This document shows positions 25,444 to 35,900 of a stretch of 64,000 bases of DNA, piece by piece. The notes under the pieces are model-generated. The model was given only the letters and a program-made list of their open reading frames with translations, had not been told where the DNA came from and did no database searches. The DNA is from JAKAGZ01 sp963783855. Its GTDB lineage: Bacteria; Bacteroidota; Ignavibacteria; Ignavibacteriales; Ignavibacteriaceae. Both the position numbers and the translations under genes were made by a program. Location of the stretch: the NCBI GenBank assembly GCA_963783855.1, contig CAWAPE010000014.1:372001-436000 (forward strand). Direction: 5' to 3'. Within the stretch, counting starts at the first letter, position 1. Every line of letters begins with the position of its first letter.

Positions 25444-26368
25444 ATGTCTGTACTGCTATAATACTATGAATTCAAGTGAGACTGATTTTCACGGTTCATG
25501 CAGCAGAAAATTTTTCGGAACCCAAACGCCACCCGATATCGATTTTGATTTGAAAGATATTGATGATCTTGCGATTAAAATCCTTGGAAAAAGTATTTCT
25601 GTAACCGGGGTACAACCAAAATTATCACTTGATATTGAAAAAGAAAAAGATAAAAGAAGATTTACAATAGTGGGCTTGTGGGGGAAATATATTTTTAAGC
25701 CTCCATTTAAACAATATCCTGAAATGCCGGAAATAGAAGATCTAACAATGCACTTGGCGGCCGCTTTAAAAATACAAACCGCTGAACATTCATTAATAAG
25801 ATTAAAATCAGGAGAACTTGGATACATTAGCAAAAGATTTGACAGAACTAAGAAAGATAAACTGCATTTAGAGGATATGGCTCAATTAACCGAAACTCTA
25901 ACGGAAAGAAAATATAGTGGTTCAATGGAAAAGGTAGGGAAAGCAGTTCTTAAGTATTCTGACTATTCAGGAAATGATGTTATCCGATTATTCGAATTAA
26001 CCTTATTTAGTTTTATAACAGGAAATGCAGATATGCATTTAAAAAATTTTTCCTTATTAAGGAATATTGACAATGAAATTATTTTATCGCCGGCTTATGA
26101 TTTACTGTCAACTAAATTGTTAATTCCAAAGGATAAAGAAGAACTTGCTTTGACAATGAACGGTAAGAAAAACAATATAAGAAAATCTGATTTTGATAAA
26201 TTTGCAGAGGGGCTTAATATTAATAAAGTAGCTCTTGATAATATTTATAATAAATTTGTTGCTACGCAAAGAGAAATTACTGAATTTATTGATATTAGCT
26301 TTTTAGAAAGTGACACTAAAGAAAAGTATAAAGAACTTATTGAAAAAAGATATTCCAGGTTATTTTAA
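25433..26368 (+). CDS. hipT: HipT-like Ser/Thr kinase toxin
   Basis: 311 aa, shorter than HipA (about 440) because the N-domain is encoded by hipS. Kinase features: the Gly-rich/auto-phosphorylation loop GKSISVTGVQPKLSL with an SIS motif (S54, S56), GNADMHLKNFSLL (catalytic loop), and SPAYDLLSTKL (metal-binding DFG equivalent). In E. coli HipT, SIS serines are autophosphorylated and control activity. The N-terminus also has CLYCYN and HGSCSRKFFG, a C-x2-C...H-x3-C set that could bind zinc. By homology it phosphorylates an aminoacyl-tRNA synthetase (TrpS or GltX); which one is not knowable here. Sequence is intact. Confidence 0.9.
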   Translation: MKNKCLYCYNTMNSSETDFHGSCSRKFFGTQTPPDIDFDLKDIDDLAIKILGKSISVTGVQPKLSLDIEKEKDKRRFTIVGLWGKYIFKPPFKQYPEMPEIEDLTMHLAAALKIQTAEHSLIRLKSGELGYISKRFDRTKKDKLHLEDMAQLTETLTERKYSGSMEKVGKAVLKYSDYSGNDVIRLFELTLFSFITGNADMHLKNFSLLRNIDNEIILSPAYDLLSTKLLIPKDKEELALTMNGKKNNIRKSDFDKFAEGLNINKVALDNIYNKFVATQREITEFIDISFLESDTKEKYKELIEKRYSRLF

Positions 26369-26373
26369 TAATT

Positions 26374-26401
26374 AAAAAAAGGGTCGCAAATTTTGCGACC
26401 C
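26374..26401 (-). terminator. Terminator of the OPT gene (and end of hip locus)
   Basis: GGGTCGCAA (26381-26389) pairs with TTGCGACCC (26393-26401). On the minus strand a run of seven T follows, so it terminates the OPT transporter transcript; it may also stop hipT transcripts. Confidence 0.75.
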
Positions 26402-26412
26402 TTACCCAAATT

Positions 26413-28401
26413 TTACTCTTCTTCTACTTTTGCTCTCATAGAATCCATATACATATAAATACAAATACCGGCAAACATAACAAGAGAAAGTAATTCTGCA
26501 GAATGAGATTCAGCCCATTCAACAGCAACCCAGTTATAACCTAAATATCTGAGGAATGCGCTAACAACTCCCATCAAAGCACCACCGGCAATAAATCCGG
26601 AAGCGATTAATGTTCCACGTTCTTTTCTGGCGTTATTAAGTTTTTCATCTTTACTTCTTGTTGAAACAAAGTGAGCAATTAATCCACCAACTAATAAAGG
26701 AGTATTCAGTTCAAGAGGAATGTACATTCCAAGTGCGAAAGCTAATGCGGGAACTCTCATCATTGTTAAAATCAGTGCCATCAAAGCACCGGCAATATAA
26801 AGCATCCACGGTGCCGGCTGGTTTGCCATCAAAGGTTGTATTATTGCTGCCATTGCATTTGCCTGCGGTGCAACAAGCGCACCCTGCCCGGTGAAACCAT
26901 AAGTGTCATTCAATATTAATATTACATACCCAACAGTTGCTGCCGATACAAGTGTGCCCAAAAATTTCCATCGTTCCTGTTTATAAGGCGATGAACCAAG
27001 CCAGTAACCGATTTTAAGATCGGTAATAAATGAGCCTGACATTGAAAGTGCTGTACATACAACACCTCCTATCAGCAAAGCTGCAATCATTCCGGATGTT
27101 CCTGAAAGCCCGACTGAAACCAGGATAACTGATGAAATAATTAAAGTCATAAGTGTCATACCTGAAACCGGGTTTACCCCAACTATCGCAATTGCCGTTG
27201 CTGCTACTGTTGTAAACAGGAAAGAAATTATCAAAACTATTAGCAGGCCAACGAGCGCATAAAAGAAAGTATTAACTACTCCCATATAAAAGAAAACAAG
27301 TATTACAATACTGGTTGCTATTATAGAAAGTGCTATTACTTTCATTGTAATGTCTCTGTGTGTGCGAAGTTTGTCTTCAACAATATTTTTAGCGCCGGCT
27401 ATTTCTTTCACTGCAAGTGAAAATGCCGTGCCTATTACCTTTGAAGATTTTATAACTCCGATAACACCAGCCATTGCAATTCCGCCTATACCAATATGCC
27501 GAACGTAGTTACTGAATATTTCTTCAGCTGACATATCATGGATTAGCTTTGTAACATTTGCACCTATCGGTACTCCTAATCTATCTCCTATAAATGCAAC
27601 TAATGGAATTAAGACGTACCATGAAACAAAAGAACCGGCACAGATTATTGCGGAATATTTCAAACCAATTATGTAACCAAGACCGGTTACAGCAGCACCT
27701 ATATTTATCTTAAATACGAGTTTTGTTTTGTCTGCAAGAGTTTGACCTAAAGGGATAACCCTGGTTGAAAAAACTTCGCTCCACCAACCAAATGTTGCCA
27801 CGATAAAATCATACAAGCCTCCAATAAGCCCGCTCATAACAAGAACCATTGCCTGCTTTCCGCCTTTTTCTCCTGCAACCAGCACTTCAGTTGTGGCTGT
27901 GGCTTCAGGGAAAGGATATTTACCGTGCATATCCTTTACAAAGTATTTTCTGAAAGGGATAATAAATAAAATTCCCAGCACTCCGCCGAGCAGAGAGGCG
28001 AGAAATATTTTATAAAATTCAGCATTAAGATTTAATATATACAAAGCAGGAAGTGTGAAAATTGCGCCGGCTACAATTGAACCGGAAGTTGAACCGATTG
28101 ACTGGATAATCACATTTTCACCAAGCGCACCTTTACGTTTTGTAGCAGCTGATAAACCCACTGCGATGATTGCAATCGGGATAGCGGCTTCAAAAACCTG
28201 CCCTATTTTTAAACCGAGATAAGCTGCAGCCGCAGAAAAAAGAACAGCCATTAAGACACCCCATAGCACCGAGTAATAACTTACTTCCGGTACAATTTTA
28301 TTAGCCGGCATCACCGGCTGGTATTCCTCACCCGGTTTTAATTCAGTATAGGCATTAGAGGGAAGTCCTTTAACTTGTATGTGTTCGTGATCTTCACTCA
28401 T
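26413..28401 (-). CDS. OPT-family oligopeptide transporter
   Basis: 662 aa with roughly 14-16 hydrophobic segments. OPT family marks: YSVLWGVLMAVLFSAAAAYLGLKIGQVFEAAIPIAI near the start, GENVIIQSIGSTSGSIVAGAIFTLPALYI, and PFPEATATTEVLVAGE. These proton-coupled carriers move oligopeptides or metal chelates across the inner membrane. Substrate cannot be read from sequence. It lies 23 bp downstream of a membrane protein gene on the same strand, so the two probably form an operon. Confidence 0.93.
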   Translation of the reverse strand: MSEDHEHIQVKGLPSNAYTELKPGEEYQPVMPANKIVPEVSYYSVLWGVLMAVLFSAAAAYLGLKIGQVFEAAIPIAIIAVGLSAATKRKGALGENVIIQSIGSTSGSIVAGAIFTLPALYILNLNAEFYKIFLASLLGGVLGILFIIPFRKYFVKDMHGKYPFPEATATTEVLVAGEKGGKQAMVLVMSGLIGGLYDFIVATFGWWSEVFSTRVIPLGQTLADKTKLVFKINIGAAVTGLGYIIGLKYSAIICAGSFVSWYVLIPLVAFIGDRLGVPIGANVTKLIHDMSAEEIFSNYVRHIGIGGIAMAGVIGVIKSSKVIGTAFSLAVKEIAGAKNIVEDKLRTHRDITMKVIALSIIATSIVILVFFYMGVVNTFFYALVGLLIVLIISFLFTTVAATAIAIVGVNPVSGMTLMTLIISSVILVSVGLSGTSGMIAALLIGGVVCTALSMSGSFITDLKIGYWLGSSPYKQERWKFLGTLVSAATVGYVILILNDTYGFTGQGALVAPQANAMAAIIQPLMANQPAPWMLYIAGALMALILTMMRVPALAFALGMYIPLELNTPLLVGGLIAHFVSTRSKDEKLNNARKERGTLIASGFIAGGALMGVVSAFLRYLGYNWVAVEWAESHSAELLSLVMFAGICIYMYMDSMRAKVEEE

Positions 28402-28424
28402 AAATTTTCCTTTTTGTTTAATGG

Positions 28425-29264
28425 TTACTTTTGATTTATGATTTCAGTTTGAGTTTTATTCTGATCCATTTTATTATAATCCAGTTCAGAACCGAGAACA
28501 CTGTGCGGGATTAGATAAATAAGGAAAAGTAATACCGAGGCCCCGACAACCCACCAGCCCGGTTTTTTAGATCTCTTCAACATAAATGCTGCTATAAGCC
28601 AACCAATCAAAGCGATTAATGTTTTGTTATCGGTCAGATCGATTCCGAATGGAAAGCCTGTCCAAAGTGCCCCAAACGCGTAGTATTGAGTTAGGGGTCC
28701 GAGTATCATTCCTCCCAGGATTAAAAACCCTATTGTCCAGGAAGTATATAATTTTAATCTTCGTTCTTTGTTAAAAACTTCGAGTCCGGTTCTGGTTGAC
28801 AAAAGCATTGTTCCAAACATTGCGAAAATGTGTGGTATAAGAATGAACAACGGAACTGCGCCTTTGTATCTTATAACTACATATTTCTGTTCTGCAGGAA
28901 TTGAAAAGCTGGTGTTTTCTTTTTGTATTAAAACTCTGTATTGAAGTTTTCCTGCCGGAGGTTGTTTTGGAAGTAATGCAGAAAGAACGCCGTCTTTGTT
29001 TGTCATTTCAACTTTTGTAAACTCGTCATCCGTTTTGAAGCGTTTCCATTCCAGAATTCCCGAAAGAGTTTTATCTTTCGTATCAACATTTATTACACAA
29101 TCATCAGTGCTGTTGTGACTTCTGTCCAGATGATAATCTATAACATTGTTGTCGATTGTGATTTTACCGGATAAAGGATACGTGGGTCCGGTAACCCGTT
29201 GGTAGTAAGCAGATAAAAGAGTAATAATTACTGCTAAAATCCAGAACAGAACAGATCTTCTCAT
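28425..29264 (-). CDS. Membrane protein of unknown function
   Basis: 279 aa. One N-terminal helix (about 6-22), a ~110-residue extracytoplasmic part with beta-like sequence (PLSGKITIDNNVIDYHLDRSH...LPKQPPAGKLQYRVLIQ), then five hydrophobic segments (about 133-155, 175-195, 210-228, 232-248, 250-268). Not recognised by name, though similar proteins seem common in Ignavibacteria/Bacteroidota. It is transcribed just ahead of the OPT transporter gene (23 bp gap), which hints at a role with it. No catalytic motif is evident. Confidence 0.75.
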   Translation of the reverse strand: MRRSVLFWILAVIITLLSAYYQRVTGPTYPLSGKITIDNNVIDYHLDRSHNSTDDCVINVDTKDKTLSGILEWKRFKTDDEFTKVEMTNKDGVLSALLPKQPPAGKLQYRVLIQKENTSFSIPAEQKYVVIRYKGAVPLFILIPHIFAMFGTMLLSTRTGLEVFNKERRLKLYTSWTIGFLILGGMILGPLTQYYAFGALWTGFPFGIDLTDNKTLIALIGWLIAAFMLKRSKKPGWWVVGASVLLFLIYLIPHSVLGSELDYNKMDQNKTQTEIINQK

Positions 29265-29382
29265 ATAGTCCCCTTAATCTTAATTTTGTTCTGCTTAAAA
29301 TTAAGAAGATTAGTCCAAACCGCCCAATTAAATATTGATTATTCGGTAAGAATTTTCAAAATCTTTTCTTTAAGTTGCGCAT

Positions 29383-30057
29383 ATGAAAGGAAAACTTTAC
29401 CTGGTTTCAACCCCGATAGGAAATTACGAAGATATTACAATCCGTGGCCTTAATATTCTGAAATCTGTGGATTTTATTATATGCGAGGAATTTAAAGAAT
29501 CCCGCAGGATGCTTGCGTTTTATAAGATTGAAAAAGAGCTTTTTGCTCTGAATGAGCACAATGAAAAAGATGTTATTGACGATATGTTGTTGAAGCTGGT
29601 TGAGGGTAAAACAGCGGCTTTAATTTCTGACTGCGGAACGCCTCTTTTTTCTGATCCCGGTCATTTGCTTGTTGATCTTCTTATCTCTGCAAAAATACAG
29701 GTTATTCCAGTACCCGGCGCTAATTCGTTATTGCCGGCGCTGACAGGTTCAGGTTTCGATTTTGAAAAATTTTACTACTATGGCTGGCTTTCACCAAATA
29801 AAGAACAAAGGCGCCAACAGTTATATAAATTGAAAAGTGTAAAAGAAGTTATTGTAATTCTTGACACACCTTACCGACTCAGGCAATTACTTGCCGATGT
29901 TGTGAAAGTTATGGGGAAACATTTGCGTGCGGTTGTTGCATTTCAGTTGACAATGGATAGTGAAAGATTTTACCGGGGAACAACGGCAGACCTATTACAA
30001 ATCGCCGAAGATAAAAAGTTGAAAGGGGAGTTTGTGCTGATACTTGAAAACAAATGA
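29383..30057 (+). CDS. rsmI: RsmI-like tetrapyrrole-methylase family rRNA methyltransferase
   Basis: 224 aa. It begins GKLYLVSTPIGNYEDITIRGLNILKSVD, includes NEHNE, LISDCGTPLFSDPGHLLV and PVPGANSLLPALTGSGFDFEKFYYYGWL. These are the core of RsmI, which 2'-O-methylates C1402 of 16S rRNA with SAM. It is 40-60 residues shorter than E. coli RsmI and lacks the C-terminal small domain, as in the short Bacteroidota paralogues. Such short forms might have a different target, so the symbol is by similarity. Its stop abuts the convergent rlmD-like gene. Confidence 0.82.
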   Translation: MKGKLYLVSTPIGNYEDITIRGLNILKSVDFIICEEFKESRRMLAFYKIEKELFALNEHNEKDVIDDMLLKLVEGKTAALISDCGTPLFSDPGHLLVDLLISAKIQVIPVPGANSLLPALTGSGFDFEKFYYYGWLSPNKEQRRQQLYKLKSVKEVIVILDTPYRLRQLLADVVKVMGKHLRAVVAFQLTMDSERFYRGTTADLLQIAEDKKLKGEFVLILENK

Positions 30058-31509
30058 TTATGTTTTTATTAGCAACGCTACATTTTCAATATGATAAGTA
30101 TGCGGGAACATATCTACAGGTTTTATCTTTACTAATTTATATCCGGACTCAGAAAATAATTTTATATCTCTTACCTGTGTTGCGGGATTACAACTTACAT
30201 AGACTAACTTTTCCGGATTTAATTTTATAACATCTTCAACAGTATTTTTATGCATTCCGCTTCTCGGCGGATCAAGAATTACTACATCCGGTTTTGGTAA
30301 TTTCTTTTCTTCTACAAGCGGGGTAAAGGATTTGTAAAGATCGGCAGTAATAAAATGAACATTTTCAATTCCATTTAATTTCGCATTTGCTCCGGCGTCT
30401 GAAACTGCAGATTCCACAGATTCAAAAGCATAAACTTCTTTACAATTACCAGACACATAAATTGAAATTGTACCTGCCCCGGAATAGAGGTCGTAAACTA
30501 TTTCATCTCCTTTCATTTCGGCAAAATCCAGCGCCGTTTGATAGAGTTTTTCCGCCTGCAAAGAATTTGTCTGAAAAAATGAATTCGCGCTTATCCTGAA
30601 TTTATACCTGCCTATTGTATCGTGTATAAAACCGTTTCCGCAAAATACTTTTTCATAATCACCAACAGCTACTGCGGCTTTTCTAAGGTTCACATTATTG
30701 ATTATTGTTGTTATCTGTGGAATTTCTTTAAGTATTGTGTCAGTATACAAATTTATTAATTCTTTGTTCTCGGAGGATGTAACAAGGTTTACCATCAAAT
30801 CATCTGTGTGATGAGATTGCTTAATTACAAGATTTCTCAAAAATCCTTCGTGCGTTTTAGTGGAATAAATTGACGTGTCTCTTTCCTTAAAAAAATCTCT
30901 CGTGAAATTCAAAATCTTGTTGCTCAATTCTGATTGCAGGAAACATTCATCTATGTCGAGAACTTTATCAAACACTCTGGGAATATGCAATCCAACCGCA
31001 AAATCTCTATCAATATCCTCGCCTGATTTTATTTCTTCAATTGTCAGCCATCTTTTTTCTGCAAAGGAAAATTCCATTTTATTTCTATAGTAGAAAATTT
31101 TTTCGGATGGCAGAATTTCTTCAATTTCGAAATCCCTGAAGCCTCCCATCTTCGTGAAAATTTCCTCTACCTGCTGCTGCTTGAATTTCGTCTGAACCGT
31201 GTAATCAAGATCCTGCTGTTTGCAGCCGCCGCACGTTCCAAAATATTTACAGCGCGCGGTTATCCTTAATTCTGATGGTTTTATTATTTCAGCAACGCGG
31301 GCTTCGGCGTAAGATTTTTTAATTTTAGTAAGGCTTGCTTTTACAACATCACCGGGATATGACCCATCGACAAATATTACATATTTGTTTTTTGATTCGT
31401 CAATTGCTTCCGGTACTATGCTGCCTTTATCTACTTTAGCAATTCCTCTTCCCTCAAACGCATACTTTTCTATTTCAAGTTCAATTATTTCGCCTTTCTT
31501 AACATTCAC
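30058..31509 (-). CDS. rlmD: 23S rRNA (uracil-5-)-methyltransferase, RlmD/RumA type
   Basis: 483 aa. N-terminal TRAM domain (KGEIIELEIEKYAFEGRGIAKVD), then an Fe-S cluster motif CKYFGTCGGCKQQDLDY with three closely spaced Cys and one later. Rossmann SAM motif VYDLYSGAGTISIYVS, VILDPPRSGMHKN, and the catalytic Cys in LVYVSCNPATQVRDI. RumA/RlmD methylates U1939 (or RlmCD both U747 and U1939) of 23S rRNA. Position 2 bp after a SAM-dependent methyltransferase gene on the same strand suggests co-transcription. Length is slightly above RlmD, with two spacer insertions. Confidence 0.92.
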   Translation of the reverse strand: MNVKKGEIIELEIEKYAFEGRGIAKVDKGSIVPEAIDESKNKYVIFVDGSYPGDVVKASLTKIKKSYAEARVAEIIKPSELRITARCKYFGTCGGCKQQDLDYTVQTKFKQQQVEEIFTKMGGFRDFEIEEILPSEKIFYYRNKMEFSFAEKRWLTIEEIKSGEDIDRDFAVGLHIPRVFDKVLDIDECFLQSELSNKILNFTRDFFKERDTSIYSTKTHEGFLRNLVIKQSHHTDDLMVNLVTSSENKELINLYTDTILKEIPQITTIINNVNLRKAAVAVGDYEKVFCGNGFIHDTIGRYKFRISANSFFQTNSLQAEKLYQTALDFAEMKGDEIVYDLYSGAGTISIYVSGNCKEVYAFESVESAVSDAGANAKLNGIENVHFITADLYKSFTPLVEEKKLPKPDVVILDPPRSGMHKNTVEDVIKLNPEKLVYVSCNPATQVRDIKLFSESGYKLVKIKPVDMFPHTYHIENVALLIKT

Positions 31510-31511
31510 AT

Positions 31512-32228
31512 TTATACCTTTTTCAATATCAGAAATTTAAAACCGATGTATTTGTCGGCACCCAGTTTCAGATAAGCGTTTGATTCGTGACTAATTTTTT
31601 TCAGAAATTTTTTATGGTAAGCTTTTTCCTGTTCGGTTAGTTTTTCGATATTCTTTATTAGTAATTCTTTGCTGGTTAAATAGAAATCCCTTAAGGTAGA
31701 AGAAAGATCGTCTTCGTATAGTATCTCAAATTCTCTATCTTTATAATAATCACTTACTTCACCCGTTAACAAAGGGGAGACATTGGAAGCATCCCAGAGT
31801 TCTTGTACAAAAACCGGGGCATCGTTTTCAAGTTGCACGATTTCGCCGGGACAAAATAATCCGCCCGGTTTCAAAATGTTTTTTATCTCTTTTACAATTT
31901 TATTTCTTCTGCTGCTTGATATTGTTCCCTGCGCGTAAACAATATCGAATTTATCATTCTGGAAATCCGTGTTCTCAAACATCATCATTCTAACTGAAAT
32001 ATCTTTGTAATCTTTCAGGTAAAGGCGTGAAGATAAAAGTGTCTCGTCGTTATCAACTATCTGGATTACGGACGCGGCTTCCCGCTCCAGGAACATTTTT
32101 GAAATTTCTTCGCTTCCCGCACCGATAACCAAAACGGATTTATCTTTGATTTCAAATTTATCGGCAAATGTTAAAAACTGGTATACCGAGCCGGGTAGAA
32201 AAATCTCTTTATTTGTATTGTCAGCCAT
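31512..32228 (-). CDS. Class I SAM-dependent methyltransferase
   Basis: 238 aa. The SAM-binding site KSVLVIGAGSEEISKMFLEREAASVIQIVDND is a standard motif I-II pair (G-x-G and acidic D). IVYAQGTISSSRRNKIVKEIKNILKPGGLFCPGEIV follows. No specific substrate marks. It is the upstream partner of the RlmD-like gene (2 bp gap), so an RNA substrate is possible but unproven. No clear promoter motif was found ahead of it. Confidence 0.8.
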   Translation of the reverse strand: MADNTNKEIFLPGSVYQFLTFADKFEIKDKSVLVIGAGSEEISKMFLEREAASVIQIVDNDETLLSSRLYLKDYKDISVRMMMFENTDFQNDKFDIVYAQGTISSSRRNKIVKEIKNILKPGGLFCPGEIVQLENDAPVFVQELWDASNVSPLLTGEVSDYYKDREFEILYEDDLSSTLRDFYLTSKELLIKNIEKLTEQEKAYHKKFLKKISHESNAYLKLGADKYIGFKFLILKKV

Positions 32229-32369
32229 CTTTGTTTGGTTTTAAAGAGTAGTAAAATTAAACTCAAATTTACTGAAAACCTGATCAACATAATACCCGGT
32301 AAATCTGGACGATAATAAGGAAATTTGAACACTTTAAGAAATGTACAGGTAAAGGTTGTTTTAAAAGAA

Positions 32370-32549
32370 TTATTTGTATTTCTTTTCCAGAAACTTTTGA
32401 AGTGGGCACCAGTTGGTAAATGATGACTGCAGGAGGTTTGCTCCAACGAAGGCCGTTATTAAAAAGAAATATGGGCTTATAAAATAGCCGAGTGCAAGAC
32501 TTAACAGTATAAAAATGCCTGCAAATCTTCTGATTAATAATTGTATCAT
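32370..32549 (-). CDS. DUF2892 small membrane protein
   Basis: 59 aa from the ATG at 32549; a longer start at 32633 would overlap the preceding gene and has no family similarity. IQLLIRRFAGIFILLSLALGYF...FLITAFVGANLLQSSFTNWCPLQKFLEK is the DUF2892/YgaP membrane domain with two helices and the conserved NWCP motif. It is the last gene after the PII-like gene of the RND cluster. No strong ribosome binding site visible. Confidence 0.7.
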   Translation of the reverse strand: MIQLLIRRFAGIFILLSLALGYFISPYFFLITAFVGANLLQSSFTNWCPLQKFLEKKYK

Positions 32550-32613
32550 AAAAAACTTTGTTTTTTTGATTAAAATATGTGCCCGAAAATTTTTCCCGGG
32601 CACTGGTAAATAA

Positions 32614-32916
32614 TTACCCGATAAACTTTTCAATATTTAACTGGAATGCGTGTACGTGATTATTTTTTTGATCAACTTTGCATTTTTCAACTGCCGCCAT
32701 TACTTCTTCTGCTTTCTTTTCATCGCACATTGTAAAAAACATATGTGAACTGTCCAGCGCGTGCTTACCGGCAAACCAGTTGTCGCTTTCATCATCTTCC
32801 ATCATGCGGTATCCTTTTATATCTGATTCACTGAATGCAGATACTTTTACGTCCTGTAGAAGTTTTCTCGCCATATCGGAAAGTTCCTCAACACACATAA
32901 TTGCTATTAACTTCAT
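32614..32916 (-). CDS. PII-like protein associated with RND efflux
   Basis: 100 aa, with the ferredoxin-like PII fold suggested by KLIAIMCVEELSDMARKLLQD... and HMFFTMCDEKKAEEVMAAVEKCK, and a C-terminal HVHAFQLNIEKFIG. Similar small PII-like (PII-NG/DUF3240 type) genes follow heavy-metal RND pumps in many bacteria. It lacks the GlnB T-loop Tyr and uridylylation context, so it is not GlnB. It ends the RND transcription unit at a 69 bp gap and probably senses a small ligand or metal for the pump. Cys/His pattern may bind metal; unproven. Confidence 0.72.
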   Translation of the reverse strand: MKLIAIMCVEELSDMARKLLQDVKVSAFSESDIKGYRMMEDDESDNWFAGKHALDSSHMFFTMCDEKKAEEVMAAVEKCKVDQKNNHVHAFQLNIEKFIG

Positions 32917-32985
32917 TTTTTATATTCCTGTTTATAATTTTTTATGAATATGCCCGGTCTCGTTTTGAAACCGGGCATACTGAAA

Positions 32986-35900
32986 TTATTCTGTCACTTC
33001 ATTTTCATATTTTTTGTGTTCTGACATATAGTAGATCAATGGAACCATAACCAGTGACAATGCAGTTGATGCGATTGAACCACCGATTAGTGAAAGAGCG
33101 AGTCCCTGGAATATCGGGTCAAATATGATTATGAACGCTCCTATAACCACAGCGCCGGCTGTTAGTAAAATCGGTGTAGTTCTCACAGCTCCCGATTCCA
33201 GAACTGCCTGCTTTAACGGAATTCCTTCTTTCATTCTTAGTTCGATAAAATCGATAAGAAGTACGGAATTACGAACCATTATTCCGGCCAGCGCAATTGC
33301 TCCGATCATGGAGGTGGCAGTGAAAAATGCGCCGAAGAATAAATGGAATAATAATATTCCAATAAGTGAAAGCGGAATTGCGACCATCATAATTACAGGT
33401 ACTTTGAATGACTGGAACCATCCGATTATCAACATATAAATGATGATCAGTGCAACAGCAAAAGCTATTCCTAAATCACGAAATACTTCATAAGTAATCT
33501 GCCATTCACCGTCCCATTTAACCGATATGTTTTCTTCATTAGTCGGCTGATGAGTAAAGTACTGTTCAACGTTTAATCCTTCTTTCTTGTTCAGCTCGTC
33601 TATTCTTTTATCAATGTCCATTATCGAATAAATCGGGCTTTCAAGATCTCCCGCCACATCGCCTAACACGTACACAACGCGTTGCTGATTTTTGCGGTAG
33701 ATGCTTTTATCCTGTATTTTTTCTTTTATGTGAACGAGCTCGGAAACAGGAACAAGGCTTCCTTTGTTGGACATAACCTTAATACCTTTCAGATCATTTA
33801 AACTTGAACGCTGATTTTCCTTCATCTTAACATTAATAAATAACGGGTCGTCTTCGTTAGGCTGATAGAGAAGAGATACGTCCATTCCATATAAAGATAT
33901 TCCCATTACTCCCACAATCTGTTCCGGTGTAATTCCGGCAAGAGCGGCTTTCTTTTTGTCCACTACAAATTTGTACTGGGTCTGATCGCTTTCTACCATC
34001 CAGTCTACATCAACTACATTTTTTGTGGTTTCGAAAATGTGTTTTAGTTTTTTAGCATACTCAATCTGTGATTTATAATCAGGTCCATATACTTCCGCGA
34101 CTAAAGTTGAAAGCACCGGAGGTCCCGGTGGAACTTCTGCAATCTTAACATTGGCGTTGAACATCTTTGCAATTTTCTGAACACCGGGTCTGATTCTTTT
34201 TGCAATATCGTGGCTCTGGTCTGACCGGTCGCCTTTATCAATTAAGTTTAATTGAATATCGGATACGTTTGATCCTCTCCTTAAATCGTAGTGGCGTACC
34301 AGTCCGTTAAAGTTAATCGGTGCTGCTGTACCTACATAAGTCTGGTAATTTACGATTTCAGGAACAGAGCGCAGGTAACCCGCAATTTCTTTTGTTACTG
34401 CGGCGGTCCTTTCAAGTGTTGTCCCCTCAGGCATATCAATAATTACCTGGATTTCATTCTTGTTGTCGAAAGGCAGCATTTTAACAGTAACAAGTTTGAA
34501 ATATACAAGGAGCATCGAAGCAAATAACAACGCTACCACTGTAATAATCATTCTCTTTCTTTTTTTAGGAAAGTCGAGAAGCGGAACCATGATTTTTTCA
34601 TATAACTTGTAGATGTATGTCTCTTTAAGATCATATTTCTTTTCAGGTTTACCTTCTTCTTCTCCATATTTCAACACTCTGAAAGCGATATACGGGGTTA
34701 TGACCAACGCAACCAGCAGTGAGAAGAAAGTTGCCAGTGAAGCGCCGATAGGCATCGGGGCCATATACGGTCCCATCAACCCGGTTACAAATGCCATCGG
34801 GAGTACCGAGGCAATAATCGTAAAGGTTGAAAGAATAGTCGGGTTACCAACTTCATCGATAGAAGTAAGCGCTGCCTGATATTTTGTCTGCTTCTGCATT
34901 TTGAAATGCCGGTGCATGTTTTCAACGATAATAATTGAAGCATCCACCACGATACCGGTTACAAAAACGAGGGCAAATAATGTTATTCTGTTTAATGTGT
35001 AACCGAGCATATAATAGACAAAAAGCGTAAGCGCGAATGTGATAGGCACTGATGTGAAAACCACCCAGCCGCCACGCCAGCCAAGGAAAAGAGCCACTAT
35101 AAATGAGGCCGCGAGTATGGAAACGAGCAGATGCAAAAGCAACTCATTTACTTTGTCAGATGCTGTTTTACCATAATCCCTTGTTATGGCCACGTTAACT
35201 CCCTTTGGAATTACCCGCCCTTTCAGGTTATCAATTTTCTGAATTACTTCTTTCGCGATCTTTTTCGCGTCTGAGTTTTTAATTTTTGAAACAGAAATTG
35301 TAACCGACGGAAATTCAACGCCGTCTTTGTAGCCGACTGTTTCTAATTCTTTCGAACCGTAGCCAAACTCGGTATAAGTTTGCGGTTCTTCCGGTCCGTC
35401 TGTAATATCAGCCACGTCTTTTAAGTAAACGGGACTGCCATTGTAAACCCCGAGTACAAGGTTTTCAAGATCTTCTTTGCTTTTAAAGAAATTTCCTGTT
35501 TCAACAATGTACTCCTGATCGTTCTGGTCAAAGCTTCCTGAACCGGACTGCTTATTCGCCTGTTGTATCCTCATCATTACAATCAGCGGATCAACATGAT
35601 GTCCGGCAAGTTTATCCTTATCCAGGTGAATGTTTATTTTTCTTTTTCTTCCACCGATTATTTTAACATCAGAAACGTCGTTTACCTTTTTAATCTCATT
35701 AGACAACTCAGATGATATTCTCCTGAGCTGGTAGTCATTGTATGTCTTACTCCACAATGAAAAACTAAGTATAGGTACATCATCAATCGACCGTGTTTTA
35801 ACCAGCGGCATGGAAACACCCTTGGGCATTTTATCCATGTTTTTCATTATTTCGTTGTAAAGTTTTACAACGCTTCTTTCAAAATCTTCGTTAACATAAA

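Noticed and set aside
24891..26368. hipS and hipT as a hipA gene broken by a frameshift
   Set aside because: Each gene has its own start within an overlap (8 and 11 bases), each is complete, and HipT has an SIS motif typical of separate HipT proteins; this matches HipBST.
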